Notes under the pieces: generated by a model | The model's input: the letters and a program-made list of their open reading frames with translations, nothing else | What the model was told of the DNA's origin: nothing | The model's database searches: none | Assembly (NCBI GenBank): GCA_041940385.1 | Contig: JBGTSD010000036.1 | Span: 1 to 26,279, forward strand | Reading direction: 5' to 3' | Origin: JACVCK01 sp041940385 | GTDB taxonomy: Bacteria > Planctomycetota > Phycisphaerae > Phycisphaerales > UBA1924 | Length of the DNA: 26,279 nt | Shown: piece after piece, positions 6,696 to 14,195 of the stretch | Position numbering within the stretch: the stretch's first letter is position 1 | Layout of the letters: the number at the start of each line of letters is the position of its first letter | Position numbers and translations under genes: made by a program

Positions 6696-7379
6696 CTAGA
6701 AGGGCCGCTTGGTCGGGTTGACGACGAGGTTGTCGCGCCCGAGCACGAGGAGGTCGGCGATTTCGATCGCTTCGGTAAAGGAGCGCATGGCGGCTTCGGC
6801 GTCGGCGCTGTTCTGGAGGACCTTGCCCTGCTCGAGGTGATCGAGGGTGGGGATGGCGTCGCCGCAGATGAGCGTGGTGTGGCGCTGATCGGCGACGAGC
6901 AGGCCGCAGAGCCCCGGCGTGGCGCCGGGAAGGGGGAAGAGGTCCACGTGCGGCGCAAGCTTGTCGGGCGCGGCCTTGCATCGTTCGAGGACGGCGATGT
7001 CCTGCGCGAGCATCTGCTGGAGTTCGGCGTCGCCGCCTTCGGCGGCGCGGCGGAGGGCGTCGACGAGGGGGATGCCGACGCCTTCGCGCTCGGACTCGGC
7101 GATCCACCAGTCGGCGTCGGAGAAGGAAGAGATCGCGCGCCGGCAGTCGGGGCGGAAGGAGGTGAGGAAGACGTCGGTGATGTCGCGCGGGTTGAGATTG
7201 ACGCGTTCGCGCAGTCGGGCGATGAGCGCGGCCTCGGGGAGTCCGGGATCGACGAGGATGGTGCGCTCGCCGGCGCGGATGAGCGTGGTGGTGGCGTGCC
7301 CGGTGCGGACGGGGTTGCGCTCGCCCCAGAGGGGGTTGGCGGCGAGGGCGCCGATGCTGATGACGCGGAGATCGGTCAC
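6696..7379 (-). CDS. Metallo-beta-lactamase-fold protein lacking the metal-binding histidines
   Basis: The 227-aa protein has the MBL framework: an N-terminal TTTLIRAGERTILVDPG strand pair, the ITDVFLTSFRPDC loop, PGATPGLCGLLV, a LICGDAIP strand and a final LLVLGRDNLVV. In active members these positions hold HxHxDH, PGHTPGH, GD and GHD. Here they are S74/R76/D78/C79, A153 and L157, D174, and R215, so every metal-ligand histidine is missing while two aspartates remain. It is therefore probably a pseudoenzyme or a strongly diverged member, with a binding or structural role. The start is GTG 7379, directly abutting the TAA of coaD with no gap (TAAGTG), so translation is probably coupled. No signal peptide is seen. 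Confidence 0.88.
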   Translation of the reverse strand: MTDLRVISIGALAANPLWGERNPVRTGHATTTLIRAGERTILVDPGLPEAALIARLRERVNLNPRDITDVFLTSFRPDCRRAISSFSDADWWIAESEREGVGIPLVDALRRAAEGGDAELQQMLAQDIAVLERCKAAPDKLAPHVDLFPLPGATPGLCGLLVADQRHTTLICGDAIPTLDHLEQGKVLQNSADAEAAMRSFTEAIEIADLLVLGRDNLVVNPTKRPF

Positions 7380-7934
7380 TTAGCCGTTCTCTCCGAGCCG
7401 GCGCAGGATGTCGGGGTTCTGCGTCTTCTTCTGGCGCAGGCGCTCGATGACGAGCGGTGGGCACATGGAGGAGAGGACGTTGAGGTCGTCGCCCATGGCG
7501 GTGATCTGCTTGATGAGACTGCTGCTGGTGTAGGCGAAGGACTGTCCGGCGACGACGAAGGCGGTTTCGAGGCCGGCGACTTCGCGGTTGGTGACGGCCT
7601 GCTGGACCTCGTACTGGAGGTCGCTCAGGTTGCGGATGCCGCGGAGGATGACGTTGGCTCCGGCGTCGCGGGCGAAGTCCACGGTGAGGCCGGCGAAGGG
7701 CTGGACGTCGACGTCGGCTTCGGCGGGTTCCTTGGCGACGAGCTCGGTGATGAGCTGGCGGGCCATCTCGACGCGCTCTTCGGGGGAGAAAAGGGTGGCC
7801 TTCCCCGGATTGCGGCCGACGCCGACGATGAGTCGGTCGAAGAGGCGGCGTCCTCGTCGGACGACGTCGAGGTGGCCGTAGGTGATGGGGTCGAAGGACC
7901 CTGGGTAGACGGCGGTGTGCTGGCCGCGGGGCAT
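7380..7934 (-). CDS. coaD: Phosphopantetheine adenylyltransferase
   Basis: CoaD transfers AMP from ATP to 4'-phosphopantetheine, giving dephospho-CoA, the penultimate step of coenzyme A synthesis in the cytoplasm. The nucleotidyltransferase signature is clear: YPGSFDPITYGHLD, with T18-x-x-H21 of the (T/H)xGH motif. RGIRNLSDLQYE (R98, R101) and YTSSSLIK near residues 145-151 are the other typical motifs. At 184 aa it is about 20 residues longer than usual because of a short C-terminal extension. ATG 7934 fits the family start, though the frame stays open for 10 more codons. A TACACT box ends 6 nt before the ATG and no SD is present, which suggests a leaderless mRNA. It heads the operon with the MBL-like and secreted proteins; I see no functional link between them and CoA. 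Confidence 0.96.
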   Translation of the reverse strand: MPRGQHTAVYPGSFDPITYGHLDVVRRGRRLFDRLIVGVGRNPGKATLFSPEERVEMARQLITELVAKEPAEADVDVQPFAGLTVDFARDAGANVILRGIRNLSDLQYEVQQAVTNREVAGLETAFVVAGQSFAYTSSSLIKQITAMGDDLNVLSSMCPPLVIERLRQKKTQNPDILRRLGENG

Positions 7935-7940
7935 GGGGGG

Positions 7941-7946
7941 AGTGTA
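7941..7946 (-). promoter_or_regulatory. -10-like box TACACT, 6 nt before coaD start
   Basis: On the minus strand TACACT is followed by CCCCCC and then the coaD ATG. Four of six bases match TATAAT. The spacing implies transcription starting at the start codon. No -35 hexamer is evident at 16-19 nt. Confidence 0.45.
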
Positions 7947-7965
7947 TGGAATGGGCAAACTCATG

Positions 7966-7980
7966 GGAGTTTGGAACTCC
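7966..7980. promoter_or_regulatory. Short inverted repeat GGAGTT-TGG-AACTCC in the divergent coaD/lipoprotein region
   Basis: A perfect 6-bp inverted repeat with a 3-nt centre sits in the 82-bp gap between two divergent genes. It could be an operator half-site pair or a small hairpin in the lipoprotein leader. There is nothing beyond symmetry and position to support a regulatory role. Confidence 0.25.
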
Positions 7981-8016
7981 GGACGCGCTCAGTCCTCGAA
8001 TAGCGGAGGGTGCCCC

Positions 8017-8517
8017 ATGGCTAGTTACGAGCGGTCAGCATCGATCGGCTGTTTGGCGGTGATCGCGACGGCGGCCGGTCTCTCGGGGTGTCATGTCGAG
8101 CGTGGAGCGTTGAACGCGGATTCTGCCCCGAACCCGGCTGGCGCCACATGGCATCTCGGGCCGCCGACCTGCGACGATTTGTCGCCGGGCCCGATCGCGA
8201 TGTTGGCGGGCACGTCCGACGAAACCGGGTCAGTCGCGAATTTCACCCCGATCCGCGGCGAGATGGGCATGAAGGGCGAATGGCTGGTCTGCGCGGGCCG
8301 TGGGAACCGCGGCGGGCAGTTCTTCGCGGTGCTGAACTTCAACACCGGTCCGCCCGGGATTTGGTGCGACGGTTGGGAGTCCCTCATTCATGAGGTCAAT
8401 CGATGGGACTCCGCGCAGCCCATCCTGGCATTCTGGGGTGGGCCATCTGGGGAGCCGGACACGCGGGCGCTCTCGGGGGCGGAACTCGCCGAATTTCGTC
8501 GGCGGCTCAATCCCTGA
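8017..8517 (+). CDS. Small predicted lipoprotein, function unknown
   Basis: The 166-aa protein has an N-terminal hydrophobic segment (SIGCLAVIATAAG) ending in the lipobox LSGC, with C25 as the lipidated cysteine, so it should be anchored in a membrane facing the periplasm. The mature part is soluble and has four more cysteines (among them WLVCAGRG and GIWCDGW), but I recognise no domain. The ATG at 8017 is supported by the SD-like GGAGGG at 8005-8010, six bases upstream; in-frame codons before it are unlikely to be used. It is transcribed away from coaD. 166 bp separate it from the next gene, which has its own promoter-like sequence, so it may be monocistronic. Confidence 0.82.
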   Translation: MASYERSASIGCLAVIATAAGLSGCHVERGALNADSAPNPAGATWHLGPPTCDDLSPGPIAMLAGTSDETGSVANFTPIRGEMGMKGEWLVCAGRGNRGGQFFAVLNFNTGPPGIWCDGWESLIHEVNRWDSAQPILAFWGGPSGEPDTRALSGAELAEFRRRLNP

Positions 8518-8579
8518 ATGCTCTGGCGGCGTGTTTTCGCGTTCCGCTTGGGCTAACGGAAACTTAGCGGGTCGAGCCC

Positions 8580-8607
8580 TTTACACTGTGTCCGGGTGGA
8601 GTACGCT
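8580..8607 (+). promoter_or_regulatory. Candidate promoter (TTTACA-16 bp-TACGCT) for the PHP-glycosyltransferase gene
   Basis: TTTACA at 8580-8585 differs from TTGACA at one base. After a 16-bp spacer, TACGCT at 8602-8607 keeps the T, A and final T of a -10 box. It is in the 166-bp gap after the lipoprotein gene and would give a leader of about 70 nt carrying the strong SD of the downstream gene. Confidence 0.4.
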
Positions 8608-8683
8608 CGGGTCGAATGAAATCCGGGAGCCGCTGCTCGGGATGAGGGAGTGTCCTGGGAGCACGGGTCCAGGAGGGGCCTCC

Positions 8684-11305
8684 ATGCCATTGAACGCGGA
8701 GCGCGATTACTGGAGCTGCGAGCTGGACGTGACGCGTCCGGGCGTGACGCGCATCGATCTGCACTGCCACTCGTGGGCGAGCAGCGAGCCGGTCATCGCC
8801 GCGCTCGGGATGTTCGATTGCCCGGAGTGCTTCTCGCCGCCGGAGAAGGTGTACGAGCAGGCGCGGGCGCGGGGGATGGACCTGGTCACGATCACGGATC
8901 ACGACGAGATCCGCGGCGCCATGGAGCTGGTGGAGCGCGGGTTCGAGGGGGTGATCGTCGGCGAAGAGGTGACGGTCTACTTCCCGGAGGATCGCTGCAA
9001 GCTGCATGTGCTGGTGTGGGGGCTGACGCCCGATCAGCACGAGGAGATCGGGCGGCTGAAGCTGCGGGACGACGTGTATCAGTTCGCGGCGTGGCTGCGG
9101 CAGCGCGGGCTGGCGCATTCGCTGGCGCATCCGCTGTACGTGCAGAACGGGAAGATGAGCCCGTGGCATCTCGAGCGGTGCACGCTGCTGTTCCGTGCGT
9201 TCGAGCTGGTGAACGGCGCGCACAGCGGGGCGCATTCATACACGCTGGACAAGTACCTGGGGACATTGAGTCAGGCGCGGATTCGCGCGCTGGCGGACGA
9301 GCATGGGATCGAGCCGATGTGGCCGCGGGCCTGGAGCAAGGTGACGACGGCGGGCTCGGACGATCACGGGCTGCTGAATCTTGGTCGGACGTGGACGGCG
9401 GTCGAGGGGGCGAACGACCGGAAGATCACGGACGGCGCGGAGTTTCTGCGTCGGGTGATGGCGGGCGAGGGCTCGGTGGGCGGGTGCGCTGGGCGATCGG
9501 ATCTGCTGGCGCATCAGTTGTCGTCGGTGGCGGTGCGGTGGTACGCGGAGAACCTGCATCATCGCGCCAAGCCGCGGCAGCAGGTGGTGGCGAGCAAGCT
9601 GGGCAAGTTCGCGGGTGTGGAGATGCCGCGGCCCGGGAAGGCGGCGCTGGCGTGGGACACGCTGAAGCGCAAGGCGCTGCGCGAGGACACGTCCTTGCCG
9701 CTCGTGCAGGCGCTGCGGGAGGAGCTGAAGCCGCTGCTGGAGAAGCATCCGGAGCTGGCGGCGCTGCTGAGCCCGGACTCGTGGTCGGACGGGCCGGCGA
9801 TCGCGCAGCACGGGCGCATGGCGGAGTTCTCCGACGATCTGTCGGAGGCGCTGGGTCGCGCGATGGCGTCGGGCGCGATGAAGTCGCTGCGTGAGCGCGA
9901 CAAGGCGGGGATGGTCGATCACCTGTTCTCGTACGCGATCGTTCAGGCGGCGCGGATTCCCTACATCCTTTCGCTCTTCCATCAGAACAAAGAACGCCAG
10001 ATGCTCGAGAAGCTGCAGCACGATGCGTCGGCTCCCGGCGCGGGGCAGAGTCCACTGGAGCGCCCGATGCGGGTGAGTCTCTTTACGGACACGCTGGGCG
10101 ACGTGAACGGCGTGTGCCGGTTCATCCAGAACGTGGCGGAGCAGGCGAACCGGACGGGGCGCGACCTGCGCGTGGTGACGAGCACGACGTTCGACACGCC
10201 GGACTGGGCGAACATCCACAACTTCAAGCCGGTGTTCGCGACGCGGATGCCGAAGTACGAGCAGCTCGAGCTCGTGCTGCCGCCCTTGATGCGGATCCTG
10301 CGGCACGTGGACGAGCATCAGCCCGACGTGATCCACATCTCCACGCCGGGCCCGGTGGGGATGGTCGGGTATCTCGCGGCGAAGATGCTGCGGGCGCCGG
10401 TGCTGGGCGTGTATCACACGGACTTCCCGGCGTACATCGACCACCTGTTCGACGATCACGCGTTCACGCGAACGGCGGAGGCGTACATGCGCTTCTTCTA
10501 CAAGCCGTTCACGGCGATCTTCACGCGTTCGACGGACTACGTGGATGCGCTGGCGAATCTCGGGCTGCCGCGGGAGCGCGTGGCGCCGCTCTTGCCGGGG
10601 CTGGACACGAATGCGTTCCACACGCGCTACCGGGACCCGGGCGTGTGGGCGAAGTTCCCGGGGGTGTCGACGACGAGCGTGAAGGCGCTGTACGTCGGTC
10701 GAGTGAGCGTCGAGAAGAACCTGCCGGCGCTGACGCGGGTGTGGAAGCGCGTGGCGGCGGCGGCGAAGCAGCGCGGCCTGAACGCGGAGCTGATCGTGGT
10801 CGGCGACGGGCCGTATCGCGCGAAGATGCTGGAGGAGCTGCAGGGCACGCGCGTGCACTTCCTCGGATTCCGGCACGGCGAGGAGCTCTCGAAGATCTAC
10901 GCGTCGAGCGACTTCTTCGTGTTCCCCTCGACGACGGACACGCTGGGTCAGGTGGTGATGGAGAGCCAGGCGTCGGGCTTGCCGGTGATCGTGACGGATC
11001 AGGGCGGGCCGAAGGAGGTCGTCGATCATGAATTGACGGGCTTCGTGCTCGGCGCGGAGGACAGCGCGGCGTGGGAGGAGGCGATGCTGGGCCTGATCGC
11101 GGACGGCGATCGCCGGAAGCGGATGGGGCGCGCGGCGCACACGCGCATGGCGCGGTACAGCATCGGCGCGTCGTTCGATCACTTCTGGAACGCGCATGTG
11201 GACGCGTGGCACGATCACCTGGCGACGATCGGGATTCGTCGTCCGGACGACGAGGAGCAGCCGAGCCGCGCGGAGGCGCCGAACCCGTCTCCGGCTCAGG
11301 CCTGA
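8684..11305 (+). CDS. PHP-domain phosphoesterase fused to a GT4-family glycosyltransferase
   Basis: The 873-aa protein has two enzymatic modules. Residues 20-260 form a PHP domain: DLHCHSW (H27, H29), TITDHDEI (D72-D74), a GEEVTVYF strand, C105/H108, SLAHPLY (H149) and GSDDHG (D226-H228), so the metal-site pattern looks complete. A helical linker follows. From about 462 (MRVSLFTDTLGDVNGV) to 850 it is a GT-B glycosyltransferase of family GT4, with VIHISTPGP, YHTDFPAYI, LYVGRVSVEKNL, VVGDGPYR and the donor-site region MESQASGLPVIVTDQGGPKEVV. It resembles the lipid-linked mannosyl- and sulfoquinovosyltransferases of that family. ATG 8684 has a strong SD, AGGAGG at 8671-8676, seven bases upstream; in-frame codons further upstream lack one. 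No membrane segment is visible. It probably makes a glycolipid or glycan, with the PHP part cleaving a phosphate or regulating. Confidence 0.92.
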   Translation: MPLNAERDYWSCELDVTRPGVTRIDLHCHSWASSEPVIAALGMFDCPECFSPPEKVYEQARARGMDLVTITDHDEIRGAMELVERGFEGVIVGEEVTVYFPEDRCKLHVLVWGLTPDQHEEIGRLKLRDDVYQFAAWLRQRGLAHSLAHPLYVQNGKMSPWHLERCTLLFRAFELVNGAHSGAHSYTLDKYLGTLSQARIRALADEHGIEPMWPRAWSKVTTAGSDDHGLLNLGRTWTAVEGANDRKITDGAEFLRRVMAGEGSVGGCAGRSDLLAHQLSSVAVRWYAENLHHRAKPRQQVVASKLGKFAGVEMPRPGKAALAWDTLKRKALREDTSLPLVQALREELKPLLEKHPELAALLSPDSWSDGPAIAQHGRMAEFSDDLSEALGRAMASGAMKSLRERDKAGMVDHLFSYAIVQAARIPYILSLFHQNKERQMLEKLQHDASAPGAGQSPLERPMRVSLFTDTLGDVNGVCRFIQNVAEQANRTGRDLRVVTSTTFDTPDWANIHNFKPVFATRMPKYEQLELVLPPLMRILRHVDEHQPDVIHISTPGPVGMVGYLAAKMLRAPVLGVYHTDFPAYIDHLFDDHAFTRTAEAYMRFFYKPFTAIFTRSTDYVDALANLGLPRERVAPLLPGLDTNAFHTRYRDPGVWAKFPGVSTTSVKALYVGRVSVEKNLPALTRVWKRVAAAAKQRGLNAELIVVGDGPYRAKMLEELQGTRVHFLGFRHGEELSKIYASSDFFVFPSTTDTLGQVVMESQASGLPVIVTDQGGPKEVVDHELTGFVLGAEDSAAWEEAMLGLIADGDRRKRMGRAAHTRMARYSIGASFDHFWNAHVDAWHDHLATIGIRRPDDEEQPSRAEAPNPSPAQA

Positions 11306-11820
11306 TCGGTCGGCGCGGAGCGTTTGGGTTTGGACGGTTTGTCGGCGGCGCGTCGCGCGCGGAAGAAGGATTGCAGGAGCGCGGCGCTCTCGTCGGCCAT
11401 GAGTCCGGCGATGGGCTCGATGCGGTGGTTGAGTCGGGGGTCGGAGCAGAGCGTGTAGAGCGATTCGACGGCGCCGGCCTTGGGGTCGGCGGCGGCGTAG
11501 ACGAGGCGTCCGACGCGGGCGTTGACGATGGCGCCGGCGCACATGGCGCAGGGCTCGAGGGTGACGACGAGCGTGCAGTCGGTGAGGCGCCAGTTGTTCA
11601 GGGCGTCGGCGGCGGCGCGGATGGCGATGAGTTCGGCGTGGGCGCAGGGGTCGGCGTCGAGTTCGCGTCGGTTGTGGGCCTCGGCGAGGATGCGGCCGGT
11701 GGAGGTCTCGTAGACGACGGCGCCGACGGGGGTTTCGCCGATCGATGCGGCTTGCTGCGCGAGGTCGAGCGCGCGGCGCATCATCTGGGTGTCGAGCGCG
11801 GTGGGCTCCGGGTTGCTCAC
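11296..11820 (-). CDS. tadA: tRNA-specific adenosine deaminase
   Basis: TadA converts adenosine 34 to inosine in the anticodon wobble position of tRNA-Arg(ACG). The cytidine/deoxycytidylate deaminase zinc site is complete: HAE at 61-63 (H61 ligand, E63 proton shuttle) and PCAMC at 90-94 (C91, C94). ETPVGAVVY, NNWRLTDCTLVVTLEPC and the Arg/Lys-rich C-terminus also fit. It is 174 aa, normal length. The GTG start at 11820 overlaps the tatC stop as GTGA, so it is translationally coupled to tatC. Its stop overlaps the stop of the convergent glycosyltransferase by 10 bp within the palindrome TCAGGCCTGA. Function is essentially certain. Confidence 0.95.
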   Translation of the reverse strand: MSNPEPTALDTQMMRRALDLAQQAASIGETPVGAVVYETSTGRILAEAHNRRELDADPCAHAELIAIRAAADALNNWRLTDCTLVVTLEPCAMCAGAIVNARVGRLVYAAADPKAGAVESLYTLCSDPRLNHRIEPIAGLMADESAALLQSFFRARRAADKPSKPKRSAPTDQA

Positions 11821-12788
11821 GGCTCGTCGTCCATCGCGCCGTCGGTGGGCGCGACGCCGGCGACGCGCGAGGCGGGGAGGAGTCGCGCCATGGCGAGGCC
11901 CATCTCGAAGAGGGCGTAGAGGGGGATGGTCATCATCATCATGGAGGCGGGGTCGCCGGTGGGCGTGAGGACGGCGCCGAGGATGGCGCAGAGCGCGAAG
12001 ATGTGGCGGCGTTTCTTCGCGAGGTCGCGGGGCTCGATGATGCCGACCCAGGAGAGCAGGAGCACGACGATGGGCGTCTGGAACGCGAGCGCGAAGACGA
12101 CGCCGAGGATGAAGATGAGGTCGACGTAGTCCTTGACGCGGTACTGCTGGGCGATGAGCGCGCCGGAGGTGAGCGGGACGGACCAGATGGTGGTCGCGTC
12201 GGCCTGGATGCGGAGCTGGTGCGTGGGCGAGAGCACCCACATGGCGCCGGGCGCGGCGTTCAGCGGATCGGCGGCGAGCGTGGGGATCGTGGGCAGGACG
12301 ACGCCCTCGGGTATCGGTGCGGCGGGGGCGTAGGGCTGCGCGACGCCGGCGCCGAAGGAGATGAGGAAGTAGAGCGCGACGGGGAGCATCGCGTAGTAGA
12401 GGAACGCGGCGCCGGCGATGGTGAGCGCGACGCTCATGGGCATGAGGAGGCGGGCGAAGCGGCGCTCGGAGGCGTAGAGGCCGGGTGCGACGAAGAGCCA
12501 GAGCTGCCAGAGGAGCCACGGCACGGCGATGAGCACGGCCGCGACCATGGAGACCTTGACGTAGGCGCCGAAGGTTTCGACGGGGCTGAGCGCCTGGAGG
12601 GTGGGCGCCTGTCCGGCGCGGAGGAGCTGGCCCTCGAGGGGATCGAGGAGGAAGAGGAGGATCGACTTGCCGAACAGAAGGCAAACGATCAGGATGGGAA
12701 CGAGGCCCAGCAGCGAGATGATCAGCCGGCGGCGCAACTCCTCGAGGTGATCGCCGAACGACATGGTCTGGAACTGTGGTGTGGGCAT
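11817..12788 (-). CDS. tatC: Sec-independent translocase subunit TatC with enlarged periplasmic loop
   Basis: TatC is the multi-spanning receptor of the twin-arginine pathway; it binds RR signal peptides of folded proteins at the cytoplasmic membrane. Typical sequence includes MSFGDHLEELRRRLI at the N-terminus, the first periplasmic loop with LSPVETFGAYVKVS, PWLLWQLWLFVAPGLYASERR, YYAMLPVALYFLISFG, FALAFQTPIVVLLLSWVGI and LCAILGAVLTPTGDPASMM, with six helices. It is 323 aa against about 250 usually. The extra 60-70 residues lie in the second periplasmic loop (Pro/Ala-rich, roughly residues 158-225), between helices 3 and 4. No tatA or tatB is visible in the window. It is the first gene of a pair with tadA and is divergent from the sigma-factor operon; TATCCT at 12826-12821 could be its -10 box. 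Confidence 0.94.
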   Translation of the reverse strand: MPTPQFQTMSFGDHLEELRRRLIISLLGLVPILIVCLLFGKSILLFLLDPLEGQLLRAGQAPTLQALSPVETFGAYVKVSMVAAVLIAVPWLLWQLWLFVAPGLYASERRFARLLMPMSVALTIAGAAFLYYAMLPVALYFLISFGAGVAQPYAPAAPIPEGVVLPTIPTLAADPLNAAPGAMWVLSPTHQLRIQADATTIWSVPLTSGALIAQQYRVKDYVDLIFILGVVFALAFQTPIVVLLLSWVGIIEPRDLAKKRRHIFALCAILGAVLTPTGDPASMMMMTIPLYALFEMGLAMARLLPASRVAGVAPTDGAMDDEP

Positions 12789-12939
12789 GCCTGGCGTGTG
12801 GGATGCGGTTCCCGGCTGTCAGGATAGCGTTCGCCCTCGTTGAACTTCGGCTGGGGCGTCGCGTCCCTTGGAATTCCCGGAGGACCTGACAGGACCGGGG
12901 CCGGAGCGCGTCTCAGTGGTGCGGAGAACGAACTTTCTG

Positions 12940-13509
12940 ATGGACCCCATGACCCAGGCCGAGCGGGCGATCCGCGGCGATTCGGATGCGATCCGGGCGC
13001 TGTGGGAGTCGCATCGTCGCTGGGTCGCGGCGATCGTGCTGGCGCACATGCCGCGCGACGCTGAGCTGGAAGACCTGTTGCAGGACGTGGCGATGCGCGT
13101 GGTGAAGCAGATCCATCGAGTGCGGGACCCGGCGGTGATCCGTCCGTGGTTGCGCAGCGTGGCGATCAACGTGGCTCGCACGGCGGGTCGTCGGCAGAAG
13201 GTGCGGATGCGGATCGTGCGCCCGGCGAGCGATGCGACGCTGGAGAACGCCGCGGCGGACGGTCCCCCACCGCTGGCGACGGTCGAGGAAGGACGGCGTG
13301 CGCTGGCGGCGGCGCACCGGCTGCGTCCGGAGTATCGCGAGCCGCTGATTCTGCAGTGTGTGCGCGGCATGTCGTACCGCCAGATCGCCGACACGCTGGG
13401 CGTGCCGGTGACGACGATCGAGACCCGGCTGGCGCGAGCGCGCCGGATGCTCCGTGAAGAGCTGGAGCGCGAGGGCGTCGCGACTCCGCCGGAAGAGATG
13501 GGAGCCTGA
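12940..13509 (+). CDS. RNA polymerase sigma factor, ECF-like sigma-70 family
   Basis: The 189-aa protein directs RNA polymerase to its own promoter set. Region 2 spans about 12-80 (LEDLLQDVAMRVVKQIHRV and the helix PWLRSVAINVARTAGRR). Region 4 spans about 118-172 (EYREPLILQCVRGMSYRQIADTLGVPVTTIETRLARARRMLREEL), with a clear helix-turn-helix; this long run is the strongest family evidence. Regions 1 and 3 are missing, as in ECF sigma factors. ATG 12940 or 12949 are both possible starts; the frame is open further upstream but that part is not sigma-like. Its stop TGA shares its last base with the ATG of the next gene (TGATG), so the anti-sigma-like protein is translated with it. Confidence 0.9.
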   Translation: MDPMTQAERAIRGDSDAIRALWESHRRWVAAIVLAHMPRDAELEDLLQDVAMRVVKQIHRVRDPAVIRPWLRSVAINVARTAGRRQKVRMRIVRPASDATLENAAADGPPPLATVEEGRRALAAAHRLRPEYREPLILQCVRGMSYRQIADTLGVPVTTIETRLARARRMLREELEREGVATPPEEMGA

Positions 13510-14135
13510 TGATGAACCCGAACCGCGAAGAGATCCTGATCGGACGCGTGACGGACGGCGAGGCGTCGCCGGCGGACTGGAGCGAGCTGGAGAAGCTTGC
13601 TTCGGCGGACCCGACGGTGTGGACGCGACTGGCGTCGGCGCAGCGTCGTCATGCGGAATTGGAGCGCGCGGTCGATGATGCGCTGACGGTCGCGGAGCTG
13701 GTCGAGGCGCCGGACTTCCTCGCGGACGCGGGCGAGCGCATGACGGTGCGCTGGCGCGCGTACTCGGGCTGGGCGGCGGCGGCGGCGATTGCGCTGGCGT
13801 GGGCGGGCGCGAGCAGCTTGAACCTGCTGCCGGCGGGCCCGGGCGGGAACGTGCAGGAGAGCGGCTTCGTGCCGATCAAGCTCGGATCGGACGCGCTGAT
13901 GGATCGGTATCTCGAGACCGGGCGCCAGGAAGGTCGCGTGCTGGCGGAGCTGCCGATGGTGATGGTCGAGAGCCGGCCGGCGATCAACGGGGAGGGGTCC
14001 GAGATCATCTATCTGCGGCAGGTGCTGGAGCGGGTTCGCGTCGACGACGTCTATCGCATGGGCGTGGACGATCTCGGCCGGCCGGCGCCGACGCCTGTGC
14101 GCGAGAACGTCATTCACAACAGCGACCCGATCTGA
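13509..14135 (+). CDS. Single-pass membrane protein, probable anti-sigma factor
   Basis: The 208-aa protein has an acidic, helical cytosolic part (residues 1-80: REEILIGRVTDGEASPADW, LASAQRRHAELERAVDDAL). A membrane helix follows at about 86-106 (YSGWAAAAAIALAWAGASSL), then a C-terminal part of about 100 residues that would lie outside. Layout and overlap with the sigma gene argue for an anti-sigma factor that holds the sigma factor at the membrane. The zinc motif HxxxCxxC of ZAS anti-sigma factors is absent and there are no cysteines, so the binding mode must differ or the role is inferred wrongly. Start codons at 13509 and 13512 both exist; GGGAG at 13500-13504 is better spaced for 13512. 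The next gene starts 60 bp downstream. Confidence 0.8.
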   Translation: MMNPNREEILIGRVTDGEASPADWSELEKLASADPTVWTRLASAQRRHAELERAVDDALTVAELVEAPDFLADAGERMTVRWRAYSGWAAAAAIALAWAGASSLNLLPAGPGGNVQESGFVPIKLGSDALMDRYLETGRQEGRVLAELPMVMVESRPAINGEGSEIIYLRQVLERVRVDDVYRMGVDDLGRPAPTPVRENVIHNSDPI

Positions 14136-14195
14136 CGGCGTCGATCACGAATTTCGAAACGAAACCACTGCCCATACGTATTCAGGAGGCAACTC

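Noticed and set aside
4727..6721. 664-codon plus-strand open frame opposite the secreted-protein gene
   Set aside because: Gly/Ala/Asp/Glu/Val-rich shadow with no motif; the minus strand encodes a signal peptide and a structured protein.
9236..11542. 768-codon open frame on the minus strand opposite the PHP-glycosyltransferase
   Set aside because: Low-complexity Arg/His/Leu composition with no domain, fully covered by a convincing two-domain gene and tadA.
12868..12939. TTG at 12868 as the start of the sigma factor
   Set aside because: The 24 extra residues do not resemble a sigma-factor N-terminus, and ATG codons at 12940 and 12949 start right before region 2.
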